A stretch of DNA of 5,920 bases from a bacterium. GTDB lineage: Bacteria; Vulcanimicrobiota; Xenobia; Xenobiales; Xenobiaceae. Below the pieces are notes generated by a model that was given only the letters and a program-made list of their open reading frames with translations, did no database searches and was not told the origin of the DNA. The DNA lies in contig JAFSXH010000159.1 in assembly GCA_017444165.1 (NCBI GenBank), positions 1 through 5,920 of the forward strand, given 5' to 3'. A program made the position numbers and the translations under genes. Positions 1-5,920 of the stretch are shown piece by piece (positions within the stretch are counted from its first letter, which is position 1; each line of letters begins with the position of its first letter).

Positions 1-1420
1 CATCTTGTCCAGGGGGAACTGGATGGGGAACTATAGGACGCGGCGGAGCCACAACCCCCTTTACAGGAGGAGCATCTGGCCGAGGAACTCCACTGGGACG
101 CCCAGGTACACCTGGTCGCGGAGGAGCCACAGGCATTCTAGCAGGAGGGCCTGGCGGACGCGGAGGAGCTACGGGACCTCTGCTAGGAGCTGGCTTAGCA
201 CCAGGTCCTTTAGCCATCCCTCCAACCAGAGCCTTCCATGAATCTTCACTGCCTCCACTGGCAGGCAGAGGCGTGCTACTCGTTGCAGATTTAGACACAC
301 CAGGAGCTTTAGCTCCCTGCGCCGTCATAGGGTGCGGAACACCTCCACCCAAAGGAACAGAACCAGGACGCTGAACTGGCCCAGACGTGTGTCTAGTAGG
401 AGCAGGAGGAGGGGTAGGAACATTAGCTACTTTATTAACAGGAGCATTACTCACAGTACTGGGACGAGAAGCTAAGTTCACTCCAGTAGCCCCTAAACCA
501 ATATTGGTATGCCCCATACCCGGCGGCTTAGGAGGAGTAAAGGGAACTCCAGCTGGCTTGGGAGGAGCAGAAGCAACAGCACTCGGTGGCTTAGGAGGAG
601 TAAAAGAAGGAGCCACTGGAGTTTTGGGTGGAGCAGGAGCGACAGCACTCGGCGGCTTAGGAGGAGCAAAGGAAGGAGATGTTGGAGTTTTGGGTGGAAC
701 AGGAGCAACAGCACTCGGTGGCTTAGGAGGAGCAAAGGAAGGAGATGTTGGAGTTTTGGGTGGAGCAAAAGTAACACCAATATCACTTTCAGATTTGCTA
801 GATTCACCGAGCGGCAGAGTCAAACTTCCGTTAAAACTGCCACTACTCTTCTCAGCTAGAGGAGCAACCAAGCTAGGAATTGTAGCCTTCTTCTCTGCGC
901 TATCATTCTCTCGACGCTTAATACTGCTCAGATCAGTTATAGCATCGACGGTATTACTGAATGGCTTAATCTCGTCTTCATCATCACTTTTCTTATCTTT
1001 TTTAACAGAACTGGAAGACTCACCAGAATCATTAGCCTTATTGAGAAGAGCACGGAAAGGATCATCTTCTTCGTCGTCTGAAGAGCGTTCAAAAGGATCG
1101 AGACTAACTTTTTCTTCATCTTCACCTTTATTATCAAGCTCACCCTCTTCTCCAGTTCCAGGAACAGCTCTAGAACTCTGAACTTGTACCAATATTTCCC
1201 AGAGCAAACAAACGACTAAAACAGCTATCACAACGTACAAAGAGACCCATAAGATCCCTTCATTATGAAGACACCAAACTAACCAACCGCTCTCTTTTAC
1301 AGCTCCCTCAGCGGCAGACTGAGCCAACGTTTTCTGGCAACAAGCAACTGTTAAAACAACTGCACAGCCCCCCCCATCCAACCTAGGCCACAATCTGTAT
1401 AATAGATTGGAGTTGTTCAT
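1..1420 (-). CDS. Membrane-anchored proline-rich repeat protein, 3' end beyond the window (partial)
   Basis: From the ATG at 1420-1418 the minus frame stays open for 473 codons to the window edge; the C-terminus is not seen. Order of parts: basic start and short hydrophobic stretch (residues about 1-35, possible signal peptidase site after Ala-Gln-Ser35); a clear membrane helix (about 56-78, ILWVSLYVVIAVLVVCLLWE); a charged, mainly acidic linker (about 91-150) with two Asp-Pro-Phe motifs at 108-110 and 120-122; a Ser/Lys-rich stretch; a tandem PPK proline-rich repeat (220-281); then Pro/Gly/Ala-rich sequence with three VAPPRP motifs at 417, 431 and 457. I recognise no known domain. If the first segment is cleaved, the long tail should face the cytoplasm, where it could meet the product of the TPR gene whose stop lies 5 bases upstream. 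The first ~80 residues faintly recall ExbB/TolQ N-termini, but no ExbB core follows. A weak lipobox (Thr-Val-Ala-Cys27) leaves a lipoprotein as an alternative. Eight G in codons 16-18 may be slippage-prone. Confidence 0.9.
   Translation of the reverse strand, partial: MNNSNLLYRLWPRLDGGGCAVVLTVACCQKTLAQSAAEGAVKESGWLVWCLHNEGILWVSLYVVIAVLVVCLLWEILVQVQSSRAVPGTGEEGELDNKGEDEEKVSLDPFERSSDDEEDDPFRALLNKANDSGESSSSVKKDKKSDDEDEIKPFSNTVDAITDLSSIKRRENDSAEKKATIPSLVAPLAEKSSGSFNGSLTLPLGESSKSESDIGVTFAPPKTPTSPSFAPPKPPSAVAPVPPKTPTSPSFAPPKPPSAVAPAPPKTPVAPSFTPPKPPSAVASAPPKPAGVPFTPPKPPGMGHTNIGLGATGVNLASRPSTVSNAPVNKVANVPTPPPAPTRHTSGPVQRPGSVPLGGGVPHPMTAQGAKAPGVSKSATSSTPLPASGGSEDSWKALVGGMAKGPGAKPAPSRGPVAPPRPPGPPARMPVAPPRPGVPGRPSGVPRPDAPPVKGVVAPPRPIVPHPVPPGQD
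35..172 (-). repeat. VAPPRP motif cluster in the proline-rich protein
   Basis: The six residues VAPPRP occur three times, at codons 417-422 (155-172), 431-436 (113-130) and 457-462 (35-52), separated by Pro/Gly/Arg-rich spacers of 8 and 20 residues. Here Arg replaces the Lys of the upstream PPK repeats, so this is a second, irregular family of proline-rich motifs. The cluster may continue past the left edge. Confidence 0.8.
518..763 (-). repeat. Tandem 66-base (22-residue) proline-rich repeat, 3 full units plus a degenerate one
   Basis: Three full 66-base units lie at 698-763, 632-697 and 566-631, followed by a shortened, diverged unit at 518-565. Each unit is two 11-residue halves of the form PPKTPTSPSFA and PPKPPSAVAPV, all starting with Pro-Pro-Lys. 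Units 1 and 2 differ at only three bases, two of them silent, which indicates recent duplication or conversion. Unit 3 carries more changes (Val-Ala for Thr-Ser, Thr for Ala, Ser for Pro). Confidence 0.93.
1368..1375 (-). repeat. Eight-G homopolymer in the signal-peptide codons
   Basis: On the coding strand, eight G in a row form Gly16-Gly17 and the first two bases of Gly18 of the proline-rich protein. With seven G the frame would hit TAA after about 22 codons; with nine G it would hit TGA after about 37. Either slip would therefore switch the protein off. Only the eight-G version leaves the frame open. Confidence 0.85.
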
Positions 1421-1443
1421 AGCCTTTAAGCCTGCTCCTCTCC
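1421..1443 (-). promoter_or_regulatory. Tight gene junction with likely translational coupling
   Basis: The TPR stop (TAA, 1428-1426) and the next ATG (1420-1418) are separated by 5 bases. The only SD-like bases close by, AAAGG at 1427-1423, sit just 2 bases from the ATG, which is too near. A strong purine stretch, GGAGAGGAG (1443-1435), inside the last TPR codons is 14 bases away, which is rather far. No separate promoter or terminator fits here. The two genes are therefore probably co-transcribed, with the second translated by ribosomes that finish the first. Confidence 0.6.
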
Positions 1444-4400
1444 GTCATAATAATAATCGTAGTCACCATACTCTTCATCCATCGGACTGTCGCCGACTTT
1501 TTCAAAGAGCTCCTGAAGCCTCTCTTCTACATCGCGATAACGAATATCCACGGCATAACACTCTTGATAAGCCTGAATAGCCTCATCATAACGCTCCTCT
1601 TCCTGAAGAATCGAAGCTAAATTATAACGCAACTCTAAAAGCTCATCATCGGTAAAGCCAGGTTGATCCATAACTCTTTGCAATTGTTTAATAGCCAAAT
1701 CTTTATAACCTTTACCCTGAAAAGCTACAGACAGGTTATTGACCGCACAGAGCATCCTTGTGGGATCGTCAATCGCTTTATAAAACTCATCGATAGACTC
1801 TTCTACAAATCCCAACTGAGCGAAAAATTGTCCCAATTTTATATGATAAATAGCATCACTAGTAGAGTAATTGAGAGCCTTAGTGTAAACATCTACAACC
1901 TGACTAAGAAGACCACACGAAACTACCTTCCTCGACAATTTCGCAGCTTGTTCAATATCTTCATTGAGATTATAAATGACACAGAGACGAGATATAGACT
2001 TAGGACTGTCGGGATCCTTTTGCAGAACCTCTTCATAAATGGGACGAGCTTCTTCTAAAAGTCCACGATCAAACATGAGATCGGCTATACGCTCAATAAC
2101 AGCTGGATCTTGCTTAGAATATTCACGTATCTCTTCAAAGACAGGACGAGCTGCCTCAAAACCATGATGACTGAGAACTAGGACGACTAACTTAAACGCC
2201 AACTCCACACTCTCATCGAACATACCATGACCAGCGGCCAGATCGACACCTCGGCGGTAATAGGCAATACCCTGTTCACTCTCACCAATAGTGAGATCAG
2301 TCTCGGCAATAAAGACCACAATCTCTATAGCCTTAGACCAATCACCTAAACGCTCCATAATTCCCGCTAAACGCTCTTTGATGATCAAAGCCAAATCCAA
2401 ACGTCCAGCCGCTCTAAACTTCTCTTCCAATCCGTTGAAAAGTTCAATACCCTCAGTAACATTCTTGTGACGGAAGAAGCCATCCACTAACTTAACGAAA
2501 AGAGTATCTGTATATTCTTTGCGGGAATGCATCAAATGCTCTTCTAAGACGTGCAGATAATTGCTCTGAGCCTCTTTCCAGTTGTCAGCCTCTACTTGTT
2601 CATCACCGACACGCTCTAAATACTCTAAAGCAGCCTCCCATTGCTGGTTATCGCTAAAAGCCTCAGATAGAGTCTTGAAGACCTTAATAACATTGTTATG
2701 ATCGCTACGCCCTTTGTAAGAAGGAACCAACTCTTCTAAAAGTTGCTGACCTTCCTCCAAGAATCCAGCTTTCAAGACCATGCCACCAAGTTGCTGACCG
2801 AGTTCAAGATTGAGAGGTTGAAGTTGCTTAACCTCACGTATACAAGACAAAGCCTCTTCCAACTCACCGCGATCAAGGTGGATATTCAAAAGAACCTTGT
2901 AATTTTCAGTAGCATCCTCCAGGCGCATATTGCGCACCAAAAGATTTATCAACTGGCGACGGTGATTTATATCTTTGGGATCGAGATCCAAAATACGGTG
3001 AAGAACCTTTTGAGCTACCTCATTGAGGTTCTGACGCAAATACTCACTAGCTAAGAAAGAGAACTGGTCCAACGCTTGCGAAGACTGTCCGTGTTGAGCC
3101 CAAATCTCACCTAAACGATAACGAGCATTCAAATTATCTGGCTCTATAGCCAACAGACGCGAAAAAATGTCAGTAGCCGAAGTCGCATTGCCCTCCCGGC
3201 GGAAACGCCCCGCCAATACCAGCAATCCCTCTCTAGCCCTATCGATCTTGCCCTGCAAAGCCACCTCTTGGCAAAGGCGCATACGGATCTCAACATCCAC
3301 TGGATTATAAGCCAAAAGATCACCATAAAGCCGCTCTGCTTCAGAGTGGTTGCCAGAAGAGGCCACAGATTCGGCCATACTGTAAACCTCCTGACGAGCC
3401 TTAGCCATATTGCCAGAGGTCAAGACGGATTGGACTATGCCATTCAAATATTGATGCTTCTCTGGCATCTCATCGGGCAACTTCAAAACCAAAGCCCGCA
3501 TACGCTCAACGAATCCATTGATCTCGTATTTTTGTAACAAAAGGCGCAAGAAAGAAACTCTCTCTGGATCGTTAGTCTCCAAAGCCATAATATCCCTTTC
3601 AGCCTCATCAAAACGATTACTGTTGAGATAAGCCTGGATAATACGACACATATACCGCGCTCTAATCTCGGTATTCTCTGGAAGATTCTCGATCTCACGA
3701 GCAGCTCCATCAATATCATCTTTATGCAGATAAGCCTCGATCAATTGACCGATAAAGGAGTTGCGTGCTGGATCATTGCTATCTAAACGTTTGATATAAG
3801 CTAAAGCATCGACAAGACGATCTGCAACTAAGAGACCAGAGATCTGACGCAACATAAAATCGTGATAAGAATCATCGCCCTCTGGTAATTTTTTCATCTC
3901 AGAAGCCGCATCTTCGAAACGCCCACTCTCTTGATAAGAGTTGATCAGGCGACGCTGGAAGGAACCTCTCAAAGAATCATCACTAGGGAGACGATCAATA
4001 AGCTCTACAGCCTTCTCCATCTCTCCAGAACCTAAATAAAGTTCCAAAAGACGCGTAACTAACTTATTCCTCTCTTTATCGGAACGAGGAACCAAAGTCA
4101 CCACCCGATCAGCCTGCAAAAGCTCACCGAGATCTAAATACCTCTTGATCAACTCTTTGCGGAAGGAGATTAAACGATCATCATTTTCATTAAGATTGCT
4201 TATAAACTTTTCCGCTTCAGTTGTCTTATCTTCCTCAAGACAACGCTCAATGATCTTGTAAACGAAAGTATTTCTCTCAAAATCATCCTCAGGAAGAGCC
4301 ATAACCTCAGCATAAGCCTCGTTATGCGCACTCTGATTTATGTAATACTTAATCAAACGCTTGCGAACATCAATGCGATTAGCATCACGATGTAAGATCT

Positions 4401-5844
4401 CTCGATAAGTTTTGATGGCCTCTTCCCACTTACTGACAGCGGCGTACTCTTCAGCCAAATAGTTGAGAGCTATTATATCATCAGGATTGTTATTTACTAA
4501 ACGCTCCAATTCAGCAACAGCTTCAGTTCTGTTACCCTGCTCGCGCAAACTCAAAGCTACCTGATAACGCAGATCAGAAATTTCAGGGAATATTTCCACC
4601 AATTGATGCTGGAACTCTATAGATTCATCCTTGCGACCACTCTTCTGCAACAGACTAACAACGATCTGATACTCCGAAAGAGACTCCGTACGCATCTCTT
4701 TGCGTCTATACTGATCTCCCATCAGCCTGTGAGCATCTATACTGTCAGGTTCAATCTCAATGAGGCGAGACAGCATAGAGACAGCCTCATCTACATTGCC
4801 CTTCTCAATATAACTCCTAGCCAAGAATAGCTCATGCTTAGCTGCCTCAGCCAAATTATTTTGACGCAGAAGATTGTCAACCAAACGACATCTCAGAGCA
4901 TTATTGCCTGGGTCTTTTTGTAAATTATCTTTGTAAACCTCTACGAGTTTAGCCCGCGCAATATCCTCAGCATCATTGAGTTCGAGGGTCTTCTCCAAAT
5001 AGCTCATTACCCTATCGGTAAAACCTTCTTCTTCAAATATCTGCGCTAAGGTAAAATATGTCTTACAAGCCTTATCAACTAGTCCCTGATTAGAATAGAT
5101 CTCACCTAAACGGACTAATATATCTTTGTTGCGAGGCTCAAACTCTAAAATCTTTTCGTAAGCTCTGATAGCATCGGAAAACTCACTGCGCTGAACAAAG
5201 AGTTCTCCAGCATTGCGGAACCAAACAACAGTACTTTGTGGAGAGCGACCGATACGCAGAAAAACTTCACCTAAAAGCTCGTAAGCACTGGCAGCCTCAC
5301 TACTAGCCAGACGCACCACCTCTTGGAACTCAGAAATAGCTTCCTTGTTCTTATTATCTTCCATGAGAGCACGTCCCATAGCCATATGAGCATCCCAACG
5401 GCTAGGATCGAGGTCCAAGCTAGTACGCAACCACTTAATGGCTTCTTTGAATCGCTTTTCTCTTAGGTAAATCATACCCGTTTTGGCGAAAATTTCTGGT
5501 TTAGCCTTAGCGACGAGATTCTGAACCTCGCCTAATTGAGCTCCACGTACACCATTATTTTGAGCATACTTCTCCAGATTAAGTATATCCTTATAGCTAT
5601 CAATCGCCTTGTCAGTCTCATTTCTAGCTACAAACAACTCAGCCAAAGCCATATCCTGGTTGATAACCGTTTGGAAATCTAAGGCTTTCTTAGTAGCCTG
5701 CAGAACGCTCTCCCGAATATTTATATCATCAGGATTCTGTTCCACTGCCTGCTTGTATAATTCTCGCGCCTCTTCCCAGCGTCCGTCCTTAGTGAGGACT
5801 TCAGCACTCTGAATCAAGGTCTCTACACTGCTATGATCTGCCAT
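1426..5844 (-). CDS. Giant tetratricopeptide-repeat (TPR) scaffold protein, 1472 aa
   Basis: This is a complete gene for an all-helical TPR solenoid, probably cytoplasmic because no signal peptide or membrane segment is visible. Canonical TPR units are clear in residues 1-500 (for example GRWEEARELYKQAVEQNPDD near 21-40, and units near 117-184, 219-252, 341-374 and 438-490) and again in 823-1450 (for example near 832-850, 892-925, 1259-1279 and 1415-1430). They show the usual small residue, Ala at position 20 and Pro at position 32. Residues 517-822 form a separate block of nine 34-residue units with another signature. The protein ends in a Tyr/Asp/Glu tail (1456-1472). The ATG start is well supported: a GGAGAG ribosome site precedes it and an in-frame stop lies upstream at 5887-5889. 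No catalytic domain is visible. TPR arrays bind peptides and assemble complexes; the partner is unknown, but the gene 5 bases downstream, for a membrane-anchored proline-rich protein, is the obvious candidate. The family call is secure; the biological role is not known. Confidence 0.97.
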   Translation of the reverse strand: MADHSSVETLIQSAEVLTKDGRWEEARELYKQAVEQNPDDINIRESVLQATKKALDFQTVINQDMALAELFVARNETDKAIDSYKDILNLEKYAQNNGVRGAQLGEVQNLVAKAKPEIFAKTGMIYLREKRFKEAIKWLRTSLDLDPSRWDAHMAMGRALMEDNKNKEAISEFQEVVRLASSEAASAYELLGEVFLRIGRSPQSTVVWFRNAGELFVQRSEFSDAIRAYEKILEFEPRNKDILVRLGEIYSNQGLVDKACKTYFTLAQIFEEEGFTDRVMSYLEKTLELNDAEDIARAKLVEVYKDNLQKDPGNNALRCRLVDNLLRQNNLAEAAKHELFLARSYIEKGNVDEAVSMLSRLIEIEPDSIDAHRLMGDQYRRKEMRTESLSEYQIVVSLLQKSGRKDESIEFQHQLVEIFPEISDLRYQVALSLREQGNRTEAVAELERLVNNNPDDIIALNYLAEEYAAVSKWEEAIKTYREILHRDANRIDVRKRLIKYYINQSAHNEAYAEVMALPEDDFERNTFVYKIIERCLEEDKTTEAEKFISNLNENDDRLISFRKELIKRYLDLGELLQADRVVTLVPRSDKERNKLVTRLLELYLGSGEMEKAVELIDRLPSDDSLRGSFQRRLINSYQESGRFEDAASEMKKLPEGDDSYHDFMLRQISGLLVADRLVDALAYIKRLDSNDPARNSFIGQLIEAYLHKDDIDGAAREIENLPENTEIRARYMCRIIQAYLNSNRFDEAERDIMALETNDPERVSFLRLLLQKYEINGFVERMRALVLKLPDEMPEKHQYLNGIVQSVLTSGNMAKARQEVYSMAESVASSGNHSEAERLYGDLLAYNPVDVEIRMRLCQEVALQGKIDRAREGLLVLAGRFRREGNATSATDIFSRLLAIEPDNLNARYRLGEIWAQHGQSSQALDQFSFLASEYLRQNLNEVAQKVLHRILDLDPKDINHRRQLINLLVRNMRLEDATENYKVLLNIHLDRGELEEALSCIREVKQLQPLNLELGQQLGGMVLKAGFLEEGQQLLEELVPSYKGRSDHNNVIKVFKTLSEAFSDNQQWEAALEYLERVGDEQVEADNWKEAQSNYLHVLEEHLMHSRKEYTDTLFVKLVDGFFRHKNVTEGIELFNGLEEKFRAAGRLDLALIIKERLAGIMERLGDWSKAIEIVVFIAETDLTIGESEQGIAYYRRGVDLAAGHGMFDESVELAFKLVVLVLSHHGFEAARPVFEEIREYSKQDPAVIERIADLMFDRGLLEEARPIYEEVLQKDPDSPKSISRLCVIYNLNEDIEQAAKLSRKVVSCGLLSQVVDVYTKALNYSTSDAIYHIKLGQFFAQLGFVEESIDEFYKAIDDPTRMLCAVNNLSVAFQGKGYKDLAIKQLQRVMDQPGFTDDELLELRYNLASILQEEERYDEAIQAYQECYAVDIRYRDVEERLQELFEKVGDSPMDEEYGDYDYYYDGEEQA
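1429..1479 (-). other. Acidic tyrosine-rich C-terminal tail of the TPR protein
   Basis: The last 17 residues, DEEYGDYDYYYDGEEQA (1456-1472), contain five Tyr and eight Asp/Glu and follow directly on the helical repeats. The tail should be disordered and strongly negative. Tyr clusters of this kind occur in tails of bacterial tyrosine kinases, but no kinase domain is present here, so the tail could be a substrate or a binding peptide. Function is inference. Confidence 0.75.
3379..4296 (-). repeat. Nine tandem 34-residue LP-type helical repeats in the TPR protein (residues 517-822)
   Basis: Residues 517-822 divide without a single gap into nine 34-residue units starting at 517, 551, 585, 619, 653, 687, 721, 755 and 789. 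By unit position: Leu or Val at 1 in all nine; Pro at 2 in six; Asp at 5 in seven; Arg at 8 in six, plus one Lys; Phe or Tyr at 11 in eight; Ile, Leu or Val at 16 in all; Tyr at 19 in six; Ala at 28 in eight. The canonical TPR Gly8/Pro32 pattern is missing. Aligning Ala28 with TPR Ala20 would place the Leu-Pro turn early and shorten the second helix. The units are diverged in sequence, so this is an old, phase-preserved array and not a recent duplication. Confidence 0.88.
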
Positions 5845-5847
5845 TTT

Positions 5848-5853
5848 CTCTCC
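5848..5853 (-). promoter_or_regulatory. Ribosome binding site of the TPR gene
   Basis: On the minus strand GGAGAG is followed by AAA and then the ATG, so the GGAG core lies 5 bases before the start. This fixes the start codon, together with an in-frame TAA at 5887-5889 and no ATG, GTG or TTG codon in between. Confidence 0.85.
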
Positions 5854-5920
5854 GATTTCGATAAAAGCAATTAAAGCAATTGAAAGTTACCACTATTTAT
5901 GCCGAGGAACTCCTCCCTTA
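5854..5920 (-). promoter_or_regulatory. AT-rich leader upstream of the TPR gene, promoter not resolved
   Basis: These 67 bases lie upstream of the ribosome site. They contain a perfect tandem 9-base repeat (5864-5881) and AT-rich sequence, but I could not find a convincing -35/-10 pair with normal spacing. All three minus-strand frames close by about 5873, so the outer end may carry the last codons of another gene on the same strand (one frame would end with a TAG just after 5897). The transcription start may therefore be outside the window. Confidence 0.35.
5864..5881 (-). repeat. Tandem 9-base direct repeat AATTGCTTT x2
   Basis: On the minus strand AATTGCTTT occurs twice without a gap, about 20 bases before the TPR start codon. 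It is seen directly in the sequence. Whether it is an operator, part of a promoter, or chance in AT-rich DNA cannot be told. Confidence 0.6.

Noticed and set aside
5..241. Plus-strand Arg/Ser-rich frame
   Set aside because: Antisense of the VAPPRP region of the proline-rich gene; its composition is just the reverse reading of Pro/Ala/Gly codons.
493..807. Minus-strand Leu-rich repeat-like frame
   Set aside because: It is the PPK repeat read in a shifted frame: Pro-rich CCT/GCT codons become Leu codons. It overlaps the longer frame with better structure.
387..1181. Plus-strand 264-codon glycine-rich frame with GGLGG-type repeats, resembling a collagen-like or PE-PGRS-like protein
   Set aside because: It is the exact antisense of the PPK repeat region. 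The minus frame is open over 473 codons, has a signal segment and membrane helix in the right order, and continues the operon; the plus frame starts and stops inside it with no ribosome site.
1663..2058. Plus-strand 131-codon frame, and similar ones at 2743-3054, 3268-3537, 4603-4830 and 5609-5812
   Set aside because: All lie antisense to the continuous TPR gene, and their translations show no domain.
3144..3326. Short minus-strand frames inside the TPR gene (also 3483-3719)
   Set aside because: They are out-of-frame readings of the TPR coding sequence with no start signal or domain.
5904..5915. Small inverted repeat (GAGGA/TCCTC) as a terminator of an upstream gene
   Set aside because: The stem is only five pairs with a two-base loop and no T run follows, so it does not support a terminator.
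5899..5920. Possible divergent plus-strand gene starting at the ATG at 5899
   Set aside because: Only seven codons are visible before the edge, and there is no properly spaced ribosome site.

Overview
The window is bacterial and holds parts of one minus-strand transcription unit. It contains a complete, very long tetratricopeptide-repeat (TPR) gene (minus strand, 5844 to 1426, 1472 codons). Five bases further on comes a second minus-strand gene (from 1420, open through position 1) coding for a membrane-anchored, acidic and then proline-rich protein. That gene runs off the left edge without a stop, so only its first 473 codons are visible. The two genes fill almost the whole window. Only about 76 bases at the right end (5845-5920) lie outside them, and these hold the TPR gene's ribosome binding site and a short AT-rich leader.

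The organism cannot be fixed from this sequence. The Shine-Dalgarno site, tight gene packing and a signal peptide followed by a membrane helix point to a bacterium. Very long TPR proteins and low-complexity proline-rich membrane proteins are frequent in groups such as non-photosynthetic Cyanobacteriota relatives (Melainabacteria), Planctomycetes/Verrucomicrobia and some delta-proteobacteria. I cannot choose among these from two poorly conserved proteins. No tRNA, rRNA, CRISPR array, insertion sequence or phage gene is visible.

The TPR protein has no signal peptide and should be a cytoplasmic solenoid scaffold. It has ordinary TPRs at both ends and a central block of nine gapless 34-residue units with a different signature (Leu-Pro start, Asp5, Arg8, aromatic 11, Ala28). 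It ends in a short tail of tyrosine and acidic residues. The second protein has an N-terminal signal-like segment, one clear membrane helix, a charged linker with two Asp-Pro-Phe motifs, a proline-rich tandem repeat built from 11-residue PPK units, and more VAPPRP-type motifs up to the window edge. Its predicted topology puts the proline-rich part in the cytoplasm, where it could meet the TPR protein. The working hypothesis, which is inference only, is a two-part module: a membrane-tethered proline-rich ligand and a giant TPR receptor or scaffold. A run of eight G within the signal-peptide codons of the second gene could make it switchable by slippage.

Plus-strand open frames over the proline-rich gene, including a 264-codon glycine-rich one, are antisense shadows and are not annotated.
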